A stretch of 64,000 nt of DNA from an uncultured Ruminococcus sp. (GCA_900543145.1 UQPZ01000002.1:225204-289203), one strand, 5' to 3'; positions 26,640 through 34,650 are shown, numbered from the stretch's first letter. Made by a program: numbers and translations. The notes: a model not told the origin generated them from the sequence alone.

Positions 26640-26810
26640 TTCCAAGGCATTTTTTTACTGTATGTAGGAGTAATAGCTTTAGGATTACTGTCTAATTTTC
26701 TTTTTAATTATTGGTATTTCAGATATGGCATTCTTATAGCTATAATAATTTGGGGAATTGTTAAACGGAACCTAATTCTGAACTTATTTAATAAAATCAA
26801 GCGCAGATAA
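26640..26810 (+). pseudogene. C-terminal remnant of a polysaccharide membrane protein
   Basis: A 56-codon frame without a start ends at TAA 26808-26810. It encodes two membrane segments (IFLLYVGVIALGLLSNFLF, then YGILIAIIIWGIVKR) with a basic tail, like the end of a Wzy-type polymerase or O-antigen ligase. With the preceding fragment it marks the right edge of the polysaccharide cassette. The 630-base gap 26320-26952 otherwise holds only the promoter of the next gene. Confidence 0.45.
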
Positions 26811-26870
26811 TAGTTTTTATGATTAATGTTAATATAATGTGAATAATTATAAAATTTATAATTATTACTC

Positions 26871-26899
26871 TTGCATTTTTCTCCATAATATGTTATTCT
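26871..26899 (+). promoter_or_regulatory. Promoter of the HhH protein gene
   Basis: TTGCAT (26871-26876) and TATTCT (26894-26899) are spaced by 17 bases, with TG one base upstream of the -10 box. The gene's TTG start follows 53 bases later. Confidence 0.55.
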
Positions 26900-26952
26900 T
26901 TAAATGAGAAAAACGACAATATTCGACACTTATGGTCTGTGAGGTGAATATC

Positions 26953-27834
26953 TTGCAGGAAAATGACAATAAAGATTCTGACAAGAGAAAAAATGTTTCT
27001 GAGGTAAAAACCAAGATTTCATCGGTTGTTGCAGCCGTTTGCGTTACAGTTGTTTTATCTGCCGGCGCAGCGGCTTTTTTTATTAATCGTGCAGGAAACA
27101 CCCAAAATGAGCAGATAAAAGTATATTATGAATCTCAAGGCTCTTCTGCTGAGACATCAACCGTAAGCCGAAGGGTCAGCGGCTCGGTCCAGACTACCGT
27201 ATATGCAAAGACTTCGAGGAAAACAATAACGTCTAAAACGTCTTCGGCGAAGTCGGCAGCTGTGCAGAAAACTGAGATCGTTTACAGCTTTCCGGCAGAT
27301 ATAAATCTTGTAACAGCAGAGCAGCTTATTCAGATAGACGGAGTAGGTGAGGTTACTGCACAGAAAATTATCGGATTCCGCAGCGGAGTCGGGGTCATCT
27401 GTAATATGGATCAGCTGCTAGAGATCGACGGGATAGGTGAAGCAACTTTAAATAAGCTGAAGGAATATCTGTTTGTTTCTGATCGGGATTATGCCGAGCT
27501 TACTCAGCCGGAGGAACAAACAGAGTACCGTGAACCTGAAGAAACGGAGCAGACGCGGCAGGAGGAGAGCAAAACCGTTACCGCAGAGACAAAGACCGAA
27601 GCGAAGACATCGCCGACCACTGCTGAAGCTGCTGAGCAGATGAGAACAGTAAATATAAATACTGCTTCTGCTGAGGAGCTTTCCGAAAGCCTTTTAATTG
27701 AAACGGAGCTTGCGGAGGCTATAGTCGAGCTGAGAACTAATATAAAGTATTTTGTGAATGACCTTGAGCTGCTTTATGTAGACGGCTTTACGGAGAAAAT
27801 GCTGGTTGAAAGGCGGCCGTTTATTACTTTATAA
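26953..27834 (+). CDS. Membrane-anchored double helix-hairpin-helix protein (ComEA-like)
   Basis: About 293 residues. The ribosome binding site GAGGTG (26941-26946) favours TTG 26953 over the ATG at 26932. One membrane segment (ISSVVAAVCVTVVLSAGAAAFF, about 19-40) is followed by a Ser/Thr-rich linker to about 110. A first HhH pair then reads INLVTAEQLIQIDGVGEVTA and IIGFRSGVG. A second low-complexity Glu/Thr linker follows, and then a second, degenerate ComEA-type domain (VNINTASAEEL) ends the protein. ComEA binds incoming double-stranded DNA on the outer membrane face, but this protein is longer and has two domains, so a role in competence is not assured. It has no com neighbours. The DCMP deaminase at 36331 is related to ComEB but is distant. 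Confidence 0.8.
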   Translation: MQENDNKDSDKRKNVSEVKTKISSVVAAVCVTVVLSAGAAAFFINRAGNTQNEQIKVYYESQGSSAETSTVSRRVSGSVQTTVYAKTSRKTITSKTSSAKSAAVQKTEIVYSFPADINLVTAEQLIQIDGVGEVTAQKIIGFRSGVGVICNMDQLLEIDGIGEATLNKLKEYLFVSDRDYAELTQPEEQTEYREPEETEQTRQEESKTVTAETKTEAKTSPTTAEAAEQMRTVNINTASAEELSESLLIETELAEAIVELRTNIKYFVNDLELLYVDGFTEKMLVERRPFITL

Positions 27835-27845
27835 ATTCAAATATT

Positions 27846-27880
27846 AACGGGAGCAGAACTGAACGGTCTGTTCCCGTTTT
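27846..27880 (+). terminator. Rho-independent terminator after the HhH gene
   Basis: AACGGGAGCAGA (27846-27857) pairs with TCTGTTCCCGTT (27867-27878) through 12 positions with one G-U. A 9-nt loop and a short T-run follow. It begins 12 bases after the stop codon. Confidence 0.7.
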
Positions 27881-27948
27881 GTCATTGATATGGTTTTCGC
27901 TTTCCAGATTTTCCTGTGTTCCGTTGTTATGAGGCAGGGATAAATCAC

Positions 27949-28170
27949 TTATATCGCTGAAGGAAAAATTTTTTTATCAGCTATATACCTTGAATAAACG
28001 TGTCCGGCTATTCTCCGGACATAGCCGTCGGGATTCATTATAAGGTCTGTTTTAAGAAACGACGTATAAGTTTTACAGGAAATTTCAGCGGCAAACTCCT
28101 CGGCTTCGTGTATGCCCGAGGTTCTGCTCAGGGCAAAGCCGAATATTTTTTCTGATACTGCATAATAAGG
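27949..28170 (-). pseudogene. Relic of a sigma-70-family (ECF-like) sigma factor
   Basis: On the minus strand a 74-codon frame without a start reads FGFALSRTSGIHEAEEFAAE, then TYTSFLKTDLIMNPDGYVRR and IAGHVYSRYI. This fits region 2 of a clostridial ECF-like sigma factor, where an R-T-x-x-x-x-EAEDLAQ-type helix is followed by GYVWRIA-x-N-x-Y. The frame upstream is closed by a stop and region 4 is missing, so it is a decayed fragment. The 481-base gap 27835-28315 contains this relic and two terminators, and nothing else I can support. Confidence 0.55.
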
Positions 28171-28267
28171 TTATCTGCGTGTTTTTTTATTTAAAAGTCT
28201 CCGAAGTGCACATAGCGGGCAGTTTTAAAACGGGTTGGGCAATTTATATGATCGCATCATAAATTCC

Positions 28268-28307
28268 TATAAAAATAATACGCTGTTCATTTCAGTATGA
28301 ACAGCGT
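28268..28307 (-). terminator. Terminator of the XRE/ABC operon
   Basis: ACGCTGTTCAT (28280-28290) and ATGAACAGCGT (28297-28307) form a perfect 11-bp stem with a 6-nt loop. On the minus strand it is followed by an A/T-rich run (ATTATTTTTA). It lies just past the stop of the permease gene. Confidence 0.75.
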
Positions 28308-28315
28308 GGTTAGTT

Positions 28316-29086
28316 TCACAGTTTTTTTCTGAGAAAAATTTGCGAGGCGGCAATAATGAATACGGCTGAAAGCAAGACGGCGGTCAGCGCTGACGGAAGA
28401 TAATCAGCAGCAGAAGCCTGTTTTGCAAGCAGGGGTGCGGACTGCATGAGCCTTGTGGGAGAAAGCTTTTCCGCCGCCGGAAAAAGACCTGACAAATATG
28501 CGGCGATAAATACTGCGCCGGTGCCGAGCATAACGGAAGAACTGCTTTTTGCCGCCGCAGAAAACAGTACCGCCGCCGAGATAAGCCATATTCCGAAAAG
28601 CCAGAAGCAAAGAGCCGGAGCAGTATAGCTTTCAGGCGTGCCGTTTCCCCAGAAATAAGCGTTATAGCCGAAGGTAACGCCGAAGCAGAGCCAGAAGCAC
28701 CCTGACCACAGCAGCATTAGCACAGATGTTTTTGCGGCAAGGATACCATGCCTTGATGCGCCCTTTGTCAAAACCTGAATAAGAGTTCCCTTTTGATATT
28801 CGGAGGTAAAAGCTCCCGACAGCAAAAGAATAAAAATGATAAGGGCAACGGGTATATTTTTATAGAACTGAGTCCACGAGGTTACTTGATCTACAGTTAT
28901 ATTTGTTACAGTAAGACCCGAGCCTTCAAGCGAGCCTGACAGGGTTTTCATCAGCCACGGAGTAAGCTTTGCTATAGCGGGATTCATTATGCCGAAGATC
29001 AGAAACAGTATTATAAGTACCGTCAGCTTTCCGGTACGAGCCAGCTCAAGCCATTCCTTTTTGAAAAATGCACAGAAGCTTTTCAT
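28316..29086 (-). CDS. ABC-2 type transporter permease
   Basis: 256 residues with six predicted membrane helices. The start MKSFCAFFKKEWLELARTGK is followed by a hydrophobic span near 22-40, the ABC-2 family layout. It pairs with the ATPase at 29083 (4-bp overlap) to form an exporter. The substrate is unknown. Bacterial relatives export peptides, antibiotics or lipids. It ends in a terminator and is the last gene of a minus-strand operon headed by an XRE regulator. Confidence 0.88.
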   Translation of the reverse strand: MKSFCAFFKKEWLELARTGKLTVLIILFLIFGIMNPAIAKLTPWLMKTLSGSLEGSGLTVTNITVDQVTSWTQFYKNIPVALIIFILLLSGAFTSEYQKGTLIQVLTKGASRHGILAAKTSVLMLLWSGCFWLCFGVTFGYNAYFWGNGTPESYTAPALCFWLFGIWLISAAVLFSAAAKSSSSVMLGTGAVFIAAYLSGLFPAAEKLSPTRLMQSAPLLAKQASAADYLPSALTAVLLSAVFIIAASQIFLRKKL

Positions 29087-29979
29087 TTTCCGGTCACCTC
29101 CATAAACAGCGCTTCAAGCGACGGCTCCTGCCTTTCAAATTTATGCAGGGGTATATTATTTTCGGAAATAAAGCCGAGGATATCCCGCTGCTTTGTTTTT
29201 CCGCTGAATACTACACGGTTTGAGCCAGTCCGTACAGATTCGGGAAAGGCGGCAGCAAGCTTTTCTGAGTCGTCGGATAATTCGGTTTCTGCTTCATAGC
29301 CCGGCGCTGAATGTACTGCTTTTATCTCGTCTAGGCTTCCCTGAAGCACTATCCTGCCGCTGTGAAGAAAAGCCGTCCTGTCGCATATTCTCTCTACGTC
29401 GGAAAGTATATGTGTGGAGAATACTACCGAGGAGCTGCTTTTTGCCGAAAGGAGAATATCAAGTATTTCCTTTCTGCCTGACGGGTCGAGAGCGGAGGTA
29501 GGCTCGTCGCAGATAAGGAGCTGCGGGCGGCTGAGCATTGCCTGAGCTATTCCGAGCCGCTGTTTCATTCCCCTTGAAAAGCCTTTTATCCTGCGGTTCT
29601 CATTTTCAAGACCTGTAAGCTGCAAAAGCTCATCAGTTCTTTTCTTGATCTCCGAAGCAGTCATTCCTGATACTTCTCCGCAGAAGGACAGATATTCTTT
29701 CGGCGTCATATAGGAGTAAAATTCCGGCACATCAGGAAGATAGCCTATAAAGCGGTTGGTTTTGTTTTTCAGGCAGCTTACTCTTTCTCCGTTTATAAAG
29801 GCTTCTCCGCTGTCGGGGCGCATAAGTCCGAGAATGATTTTCATTGCGGTGGTTTTACCTGCTCCGTTCTGCCCGACGAATCCGAAAACGGTATGTTCAG
29901 GTACTTCCATGCTAAGACCGTTCAGCACCGATTTATCTCCAAAGCGCTTTGATATATTGTTTAATGTAAGTATATTCAT
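29083..29979 (-). CDS. ABC transporter ATP-binding protein
   Basis: 298 residues. Walker A GQNGAGKTTAMK is near 36-47, Q-loop GYLPDVPEFYSYMT near 84, and signature FSRGMKQRLGIAQ near 134. Walker B LLICDEPTSALDP near 154 and the H-loop FSTHILSD near 188 follow. The C-terminal 85 residues are the extension usual in the drug/bacteriocin exporter (CcmA/NatA) group. It works as a dimer with two permease subunits and is coupled to the downstream permease by a 4-bp overlap. Confidence 0.93.
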   Translation of the reverse strand: MNILTLNNISKRFGDKSVLNGLSMEVPEHTVFGFVGQNGAGKTTAMKIILGLMRPDSGEAFINGERVSCLKNKTNRFIGYLPDVPEFYSYMTPKEYLSFCGEVSGMTASEIKKRTDELLQLTGLENENRRIKGFSRGMKQRLGIAQAMLSRPQLLICDEPTSALDPSGRKEILDILLSAKSSSSVVFSTHILSDVERICDRTAFLHSGRIVLQGSLDEIKAVHSAPGYEAETELSDDSEKLAAAFPESVRTGSNRVVFSGKTKQRDILGFISENNIPLHKFERQEPSLEALFMEVTGK

Positions 29980-30029
29980 TTTTAATCCGCCTTTGTTAAA
30001 GCGTTTTCCTTTCTTAGCGTTATATAGCT

Positions 30030-30233
30030 TCAGCTGTCGTCCTTGCCGAAGATAAAATACAGAACGGGTCCTATAAATTCCATACCGACAACAGCTATAA
30101 TAAGCCAGATCGTTCTGTTTCCTCTTTTATAGGTACTGTGAGTAAGGATATGGCGTACTGTATAGAAAAGCAGGGCAAATTCGGCGATTATAAGCGGGAT
30201 CAGAAACGGAAGAAATTCTTTTATATTATTCAT
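30030..30233 (-). CDS. Small PLDc_N-type membrane protein
   Basis: 67 residues with two membrane helices (about 8-25 and 42-62) separated by a short basic loop, ending YFIFGKDDS. This matches the phospholipase-D-nuclease N-terminal (PLDc_N) family, small proteins often encoded beside ABC exporters and regulators. It overlaps the XRE gene by 8 bases and precedes the ATPase by 50 bases. Function is unknown. A role in immunity or as an accessory subunit is a guess. Confidence 0.75.
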   Translation of the reverse strand: MNNIKEFLPFLIPLIIAEFALLFYTVRHILTHSTYKRGNRTIWLIIAVVGMEFIGPVLYFIFGKDDS

Positions 30234-31353
30234 ATCTGCTGTACTCCTTTTTTAGTGATCCTAATATTTTTTTGAATGCAGGGTTTTGTTTAAGCGGTTC
30301 AAAAAGCGGGTCTTCAAGTATTTCCCATGAACTTCTTGCAACGGCCCGTATATTTCTGGGAGGCGCTGAGCCAAGTTCCAAAGCCTCTATCCATTTATCA
30401 ATACGGTCAAAGTAAGAGTCACCGTGAAGCTTCAAATTATCCTCTGAGAGCAAATGCCGTACAGTTTTTTCATATTTTAAAAGCCTTTCGGCGGCAGCGT
30501 CAAAGCATTCGTGATAAGCATAGACCAGAGCAGACTGATAATAAAACTGAGCGGCAGAGTTGGGGTGAAGCAGTTCAAGCTGATATGCTTCTATGAGCCT
30601 GTCTGTGCGCCTTATCGTTTCCTCGCAGTCGGAAAGCTCACCGGCAGCAGCAGAAAGGTACTGAACTGAAGAGCCAATAAGAGTTAAAAGCCCGAGATAC
30701 ATTGAAATCTGACACATATCAAGTGCTTTTTCCTTCTGACCCGAAAGCATATAGGCCTGGATCAAAACTGAACCGCTGCTGTTTGATATTCTCTTCGGAT
30801 CGGAAACAGGTTCGAGGGAATCTATTACTTCCCAGATTTTTCCCAGCTGCAGATCGGTCATTGCTTTAAGCGTGGCTGCGTCGGCGCATATATCTGCTGA
30901 GGTACAGCTGTCTGCAATATGTGTGCATAGCGCTGATATTTCATTGAGAATTTCACAACGCTGCTCCTTTTCGGCAAGATCAAGGTGGTTTAAATAGAGT
31001 ATACCTACCTGAAGAAGAAACGGATAGCAGGAATAGTATCTGTTAATAAGCAAACGCGTTTTTTTAACTGCTTCATCGAATGGACGGGAGGCAAAGTCGG
31101 CGGCAAGCTCCGAGTACAGCTTTTGTATCTGTTCCCGGCTAAGCTGAGGCTCATAGCCTATCAGCTCGTCAATCGTTACTCCGTAGAATGCGGCAAGTCT
31201 CGGCAGCAGAAGTATATCCGGCAGGCTCTGGCGGGTCTCCCACTTTGAAACGGAAGCCTTTGTAACGCCCAGAAAATCCGCAAGCTGTTCCTGCGTCAGC
31301 TTTTTTGCGTGCCTGAGCCGCACAAGATTTTCAGACAGATTAATATCGTTCAT
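30226..31353 (-). CDS. XRE-family regulator with C-terminal TPR-like sensor domain
   Basis: 375 residues. Residues 7-62 are a Cro/CI helix-turn-helix (VRLRHAKKLTQEQLADFLG then VTKASVSKWETRQSLPDI). The rest is helical, tetratricopeptide-like, and resembles peptide-sensing regulators of the Rgg/PlcR layout, though I see no cognate peptide gene. AAGGAGGAT precedes the ATG. It starts the operon with the PLDc_N protein and the ABC exporter, so control of that exporter is likely. Confidence 0.85.
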   Translation of the reverse strand: MNDINLSENLVRLRHAKKLTQEQLADFLGVTKASVSKWETRQSLPDILLLPRLAAFYGVTIDELIGYEPQLSREQIQKLYSELAADFASRPFDEAVKKTRLLINRYYSCYPFLLQVGILYLNHLDLAEKEQRCEILNEISALCTHIADSCTSADICADAATLKAMTDLQLGKIWEVIDSLEPVSDPKRISNSSGSVLIQAYMLSGQKEKALDMCQISMYLGLLTLIGSSVQYLSAAAGELSDCEETIRRTDRLIEAYQLELLHPNSAAQFYYQSALVYAYHECFDAAAERLLKYEKTVRHLLSEDNLKLHGDSYFDRIDKWIEALELGSAPPRNIRAVARSSWEILEDPLFEPLKQNPAFKKILGSLKKEYSRYE

Positions 31354-31398
31354 AGATCCTCCTTAACGGAAATCGGTTTGAGTCTTGGCTTTATTTAT

Positions 31399-31427
31399 AT
31401 TATATATCAACCGCCGTTTAAAAGCAA
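31399..31427 (-). promoter_or_regulatory. Promoter of the XRE-PLDc_N-ABC operon
   Basis: On the minus strand TTGCTT (31427-31422) and a perfect TATAAT (31404-31399) are separated by 17 bases. The start codon of the XRE gene lies 45 bases downstream. Confidence 0.7.
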
Positions 31428-31487
31428 TGGATTTCTGCGATACTTTGCGAAACAAAATCAACCTGCAGGAAACACAGGCGGCAGGAA

Positions 31488-31522
31488 AAAGGCATATAAC
31501 GTATTATCCGTTATATGCCTTT
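31488..31522 (-). terminator. Terminator after the MerR gene (bidirectional)
   Basis: AAAGGCATATAACG (31488-31501) and CGTTATATGCCTTT (31509-31522) form a perfect 14-bp stem with a 7-nt loop. A T-run follows on the minus strand (TTTTTCC) and a T-rich stretch on the plus strand. It lies 5 bases past the MerR stop. Confidence 0.85.
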
Positions 31523-31527
31523 GATTT

Positions 31528-32262
31528 TTATCCGCCGCAGTAAGCTCTTATTCCTTCGCTCATAATCTGAGCCGTTTTGTTTCCGTAGCTGTCAAGATAG
31601 TTCTTGAACCGCTCGTCTGAAAGATACATTTTTCCCAGTTCCGCCAGGATCTCAGCGGTGCATTTATAGTAATTTTCAGAAATAAAATTCTGCCAGCGTT
31701 TTACCAGAGCCTGTACCTCTGCGCTGTCGGGAGCTTTATCTGCACACGCTGCAAATGCGGAGAAGATCTCGTCCTGCTCCGAAGCAAGGCGTTCCTTTCC
31801 CGAGTCTGAAAGCTTGGAAAAACTGCTCTCGCTTTTTTCAAATTCCTTTGTGCCGCCCCAACGTTCTCTGACTTCTTCGGCGTACTGTGCCTTCGCTTTT
31901 TCGATGTCGTCGGCGGTGATATTTTGTCTGCTCATAATTTTTCCTCCTATAGTTTCCTCCGCAAGCCTGATAAGACCGTCAATGCGCTTACGTTTCATTA
32001 TAAGCAGCTTACGGTGCTTTTCAAGAGCCTGACGTCTGATAGCTTCGGGAGCTGAAAGCAAGCCTTTGATATCTTCAAGTGAAAACTCCAGTTCACGATA
32101 AAATAATACCTGTTGTAAAACCGCAATTTCTTTTTCCGTGTAATACCTATAGCCTGCATCGGAGATCTCAGCCGGCTTCAGCAGTCCGATTTTATCGTAA
32201 TAACGCAATGTACGAATGGTTACTCCTGTTATTTCGGCAGTTTCTCCGATAGAAAATCTCAT
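31528..32262 (-). CDS. MerR-family regulator with TipAS-type effector domain
   Basis: About 244 residues. The N-terminal MerR domain (FSIGETAEITGVTIRTLRYY) is followed by a dimerising coiled coil to about 110. A helical TipAS-type domain follows with the run ENYYKCTAEILAELGKMY near the end. TipAL/Mta/SkgA-type regulators bind drugs such as thiopeptides and activate their own promoter. ATG 32262 lies 9 bases after AAGGAG. The upstream in-frame codons to 32295 fall before the predicted transcription start, which supports this start. Confidence 0.88.
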   Translation of the reverse strand: MRFSIGETAEITGVTIRTLRYYDKIGLLKPAEISDAGYRYYTEKEIAVLQQVLFYRELEFSLEDIKGLLSAPEAIRRQALEKHRKLLIMKRKRIDGLIRLAEETIGGKIMSRQNITADDIEKAKAQYAEEVRERWGGTKEFEKSESSFSKLSDSGKERLASEQDEIFSAFAACADKAPDSAEVQALVKRWQNFISENYYKCTAEILAELGKMYLSDERFKNYLDSYGNKTAQIMSEGIRAYCGG

Positions 32263-32283
32263 AGCTTTCATCTCCTTGATTTT

Positions 32284-32314
32284 AGTATAAAGCATAACGC
32301 AGGAGGAGAGTCAA
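32284..32314 (-). promoter_or_regulatory. MerR-type promoter with 19-bp spacer
   Basis: On the minus strand TTGACT (32314-32309) and TATACT (32289-32284) are separated by 19 bases. This overlong spacer is the hallmark of MerR-activated promoters. It reads only into the MerR gene, so autoregulation is predicted. Confidence 0.75.
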
Positions 32315-32366
32315 GGGGTTTTCAGAAATTTATTCAAAATATTATGACATATGCTCTGTTTATAAA

Positions 32367-32389
32367 AATAACGGGAAAATCCCGTTATT
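32367..32389 (-). terminator. Terminator of the GH51-GH42 operon
   Basis: AATAACGGGA (32367-32376) and TCCCGTTATT (32380-32389) make a perfect 10-bp stem with a 3-nt loop. On the minus strand it is followed by TTTTATAA. It lies about 35 bases after the GH42 stop. Confidence 0.75.
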
Positions 32390-32423
32390 CTGTCAGCTGC
32401 TATTATCATTTGGTTACGCCTTT

Positions 32424-34361
32424 TTATTCTTTTAACAGTTCAACTTCAAAAGGCTTTAGGCTTATATGCCTGCCGCAATAATCAAATTCGGCAGCTTTAT
32501 CATTGTTATTGAAAATAAAGGTCAGCTTTTTCCCTGCCCCTTGGCGTACAGAAATTTCAACGTTATCGGGGAGATCAGGAATATGATCAACTCCGGCAGA
32601 GGAAAGTATTTCGGTGCAGAGATCCTTGTAAAAGCTTCTTTTTCCGACAGTTCCTACATAATAGCAGCGGCCTTTTCCGAAGGAATTTACGGTAACGGCG
32701 GGAGAGCCTTTGTAGAAACGGTCGGTGTATTCTGCAATAACTTCAGCGTCGCCGGCTTTTAAAATGTCGCACCAGCTTGTGACTTCATATTCTCTGCCGT
32801 TCATGGCAATATGTGCGGTATCCCAGCCGACAGGATCGTATTCCTCGACTGTACAGCCTGCAAGCTCCGAATATACGGAGGGCAGCGGCGACATAATGCA
32901 GTTATTGTTTTCGTCCTTTACGCCGCTTCGGTTTGTCAGGACTACAGTTCCGCCTTTTTCAGCAAAGCTGTAAAGCCGTTGTACAACGCTTATATCCGTT
33001 ATAAACATAGTCGGTGCAATAATGACCGAGTACGCGGAAAAGTCCGAGCTTTCGCTTATTATATCGCAGTTTGCGCCGAGAGAGGTAACGCCGTCATGAA
33101 AGGCTTTTAGCTGGCTGTAGTAATGAAATCCGTCGGTCTGAGGCTGTATCTTAAGAGCGCTTTCGGTATCAGAGGAATACAGCAGGGCAGCTTTGGAGCT
33201 GACGGAGGTCCCTTCCGTATCTATAGCTGCCGCTTCTCTGCAAAGCTCCGAAAACTCAAAGAATCTGCGGGAAGGAACTCCGCTCTGGTCTATAAGTCCG
33301 TGCCAGAACATTTCTGCTCCCGAAACTGCGCTGCGCCAACGGAAATGTATAACTGCGTCCGCTCCTCTTGCTATCGCCTGCAAAGCGTAACCCTTTATCA
33401 TTCCGGGCTTCGGAACAGTCGTCATAGGCATCCAGCAGCCCTGAGGACCGCTCAGCTGCTCCATTATCCAGAAGTTTTTCTGTTTTATTCCTCTCATAAG
33501 GTCTAGATGAAAGCTGTGGGAATACAAGGCGTCAGGATCGTCGGGCAGCTTTACCGGAGGATAATTGTCGTAGGAAACAAAGTCGAGAGGTTCAAACATA
33601 CTGTAGAAATCGGGAGTATTTTCACAAAGCCAGGTATTTGTCGTTATAACAGCTCCCGGAATTATATCCCTTATGAGCTCCGTCTGAAACCTAACAAAAT
33701 CATTGACGCTGTTCTGGCAGAATCTGTGCCATTCAAGCATATATGAGGGATTGTACCAGCCTAAAGGATAGCTTCCGAAAGGCGGCTTTATCTGCGTCCA
33801 TTCAGAATATTCGCCGCTCCAGACATTATTTCCGAAGGCTTTGTTTATGCTTTCAAGGCTTCTGTATTTATTTTTAAGGTATGTCCTGAATTTTTCGGTG
33901 CATACCGGACAGCAGCAATGAGCGGCGTCAAGCTCATTGTCTATCTGCCATGCAGCAACAGCCGAATTGCTTCTGTAACGTTCGGCAAGCTTTCTGATAA
34001 TCCTTTCCGAAAGCTTTCTGAGGGAGGGGGAGTTATAGCATCTGTGACCTCTTATTCCGGTAGCAATAGGCTGTCCGGAGCGTTCGGTCTGAAGTGCGTC
34101 CGGATAGCTTTCATACAGCCAAAGCGGAGGACAGTTGGTCGGGGTGCATAGGATTACCTTTATTCCCCTGTCTGCAAAAAGCTTTATTGCTTTATCCAGC
34201 CATTCAAAATCGAATTTATTTTCAGAGGGTTCAAGTCTTGACCATGAAAACTCAGCCATACGGACAAGCTTTACTCCTGTCTGAGACATAAGCTCCGCAT
34301 CCTGCTCCCAGAGTTTTTCGTCCCAGTGCTCGGGGTAATAGTCAACTCCTATTTCAGCCAT
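32424..34361 (-). CDS. GH42 beta-galactosidase
   Basis: About 645 residues, normal for GH42. The barrel starts IGVDYYPEHWDEKLWEQD. The acid/base Glu is in AWQIDNELDAAHC near 147, next to a zinc-type Cys cluster CCCPVC. The nucleophile Glu is in FWIMEQLSGPQG near 312. The trimerisation domain and a small C-terminal beta-domain follow. It has no signal peptide, so it acts on imported galactosides or galacto-oligosaccharides. ATG 34361 follows AAGGAG, and the longer frame to 34424 has no ribosome binding site. It is the third gene of an operon with GH51, suggesting arabinogalactan side-chain use. Confidence 0.93.
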   Translation of the reverse strand: MAEIGVDYYPEHWDEKLWEQDAELMSQTGVKLVRMAEFSWSRLEPSENKFDFEWLDKAIKLFADRGIKVILCTPTNCPPLWLYESYPDALQTERSGQPIATGIRGHRCYNSPSLRKLSERIIRKLAERYRSNSAVAAWQIDNELDAAHCCCPVCTEKFRTYLKNKYRSLESINKAFGNNVWSGEYSEWTQIKPPFGSYPLGWYNPSYMLEWHRFCQNSVNDFVRFQTELIRDIIPGAVITTNTWLCENTPDFYSMFEPLDFVSYDNYPPVKLPDDPDALYSHSFHLDLMRGIKQKNFWIMEQLSGPQGCWMPMTTVPKPGMIKGYALQAIARGADAVIHFRWRSAVSGAEMFWHGLIDQSGVPSRRFFEFSELCREAAAIDTEGTSVSSKAALLYSSDTESALKIQPQTDGFHYYSQLKAFHDGVTSLGANCDIISESSDFSAYSVIIAPTMFITDISVVQRLYSFAEKGGTVVLTNRSGVKDENNNCIMSPLPSVYSELAGCTVEEYDPVGWDTAHIAMNGREYEVTSWCDILKAGDAEVIAEYTDRFYKGSPAVTVNSFGKGRCYYVGTVGKRSFYKDLCTEILSSAGVDHIPDLPDNVEISVRQGAGKKLTFIFNNNDKAAEFDYCGRHISLKPFEVELLKE

Positions 34362-34395
34362 ATTAAAGCTCCTTTCATCAATGAGTGATAAGATC

Positions 34396-34650
34396 TTACT
34401 GCCATTTGTCGGGAACGGCGGCACATCGTGCTTCTTTCTTCAATGCTCTGAGCTCGACGTAGCAGCCGCATTTTCGGCACATTCCGCTGTAAAGCTCTTC
34501 ACAGCTCCGGCATACTTCAAGCCGACGGGAATATTCTTCTCCGCCCGTCCGTTTTTCTTTTGGATAAGCGGAGATATAATCTTTCAGCCGCTTGAAATAA
34601 TCAGTTTCGTCCATATCCTCAAGCAGACACTTTCTGCACAGCTTATCCAT
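34396..34650 (-). CDS. Small Cys-rich protein (DUF6171-like)
   Basis: 84 residues with seven cysteines. CRKCLLEDMDE lies near the start, and VCRSCEELYSGMCRKCGCYV near 46-65, which could bind zinc or an Fe-S centre. It matches my memory of DUF6171, small clostridial proteins with no assigned role. Its ATG overlaps the GH51 stop (TAATG), and GH42 starts 35 bases downstream, so it is cotranscribed with the sugar hydrolases. No function is claimed. Confidence 0.7.
   Translation of the reverse strand: MDKLCRKCLLEDMDETDYFKRLKDYISAYPKEKRTGGEEYSRRLEVCRSCEELYSGMCRKCGCYVELRALKKEARCAAVPDKWQ

Noticed and set aside
26402..26650. 82-codon minus-strand ORF in the gap after rfbC
   Set aside because: The plus-strand remnants across the same bases have better protein-like content, and the minus ORF lacks a ribosome binding site and recognisable features.
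2640..26850. Integrative element with attachment sites around the polysaccharide locus
   Set aside because: No integrase, transposase, tRNA gene or direct repeat was found at either edge; homologous exchange of a cassette is simpler.
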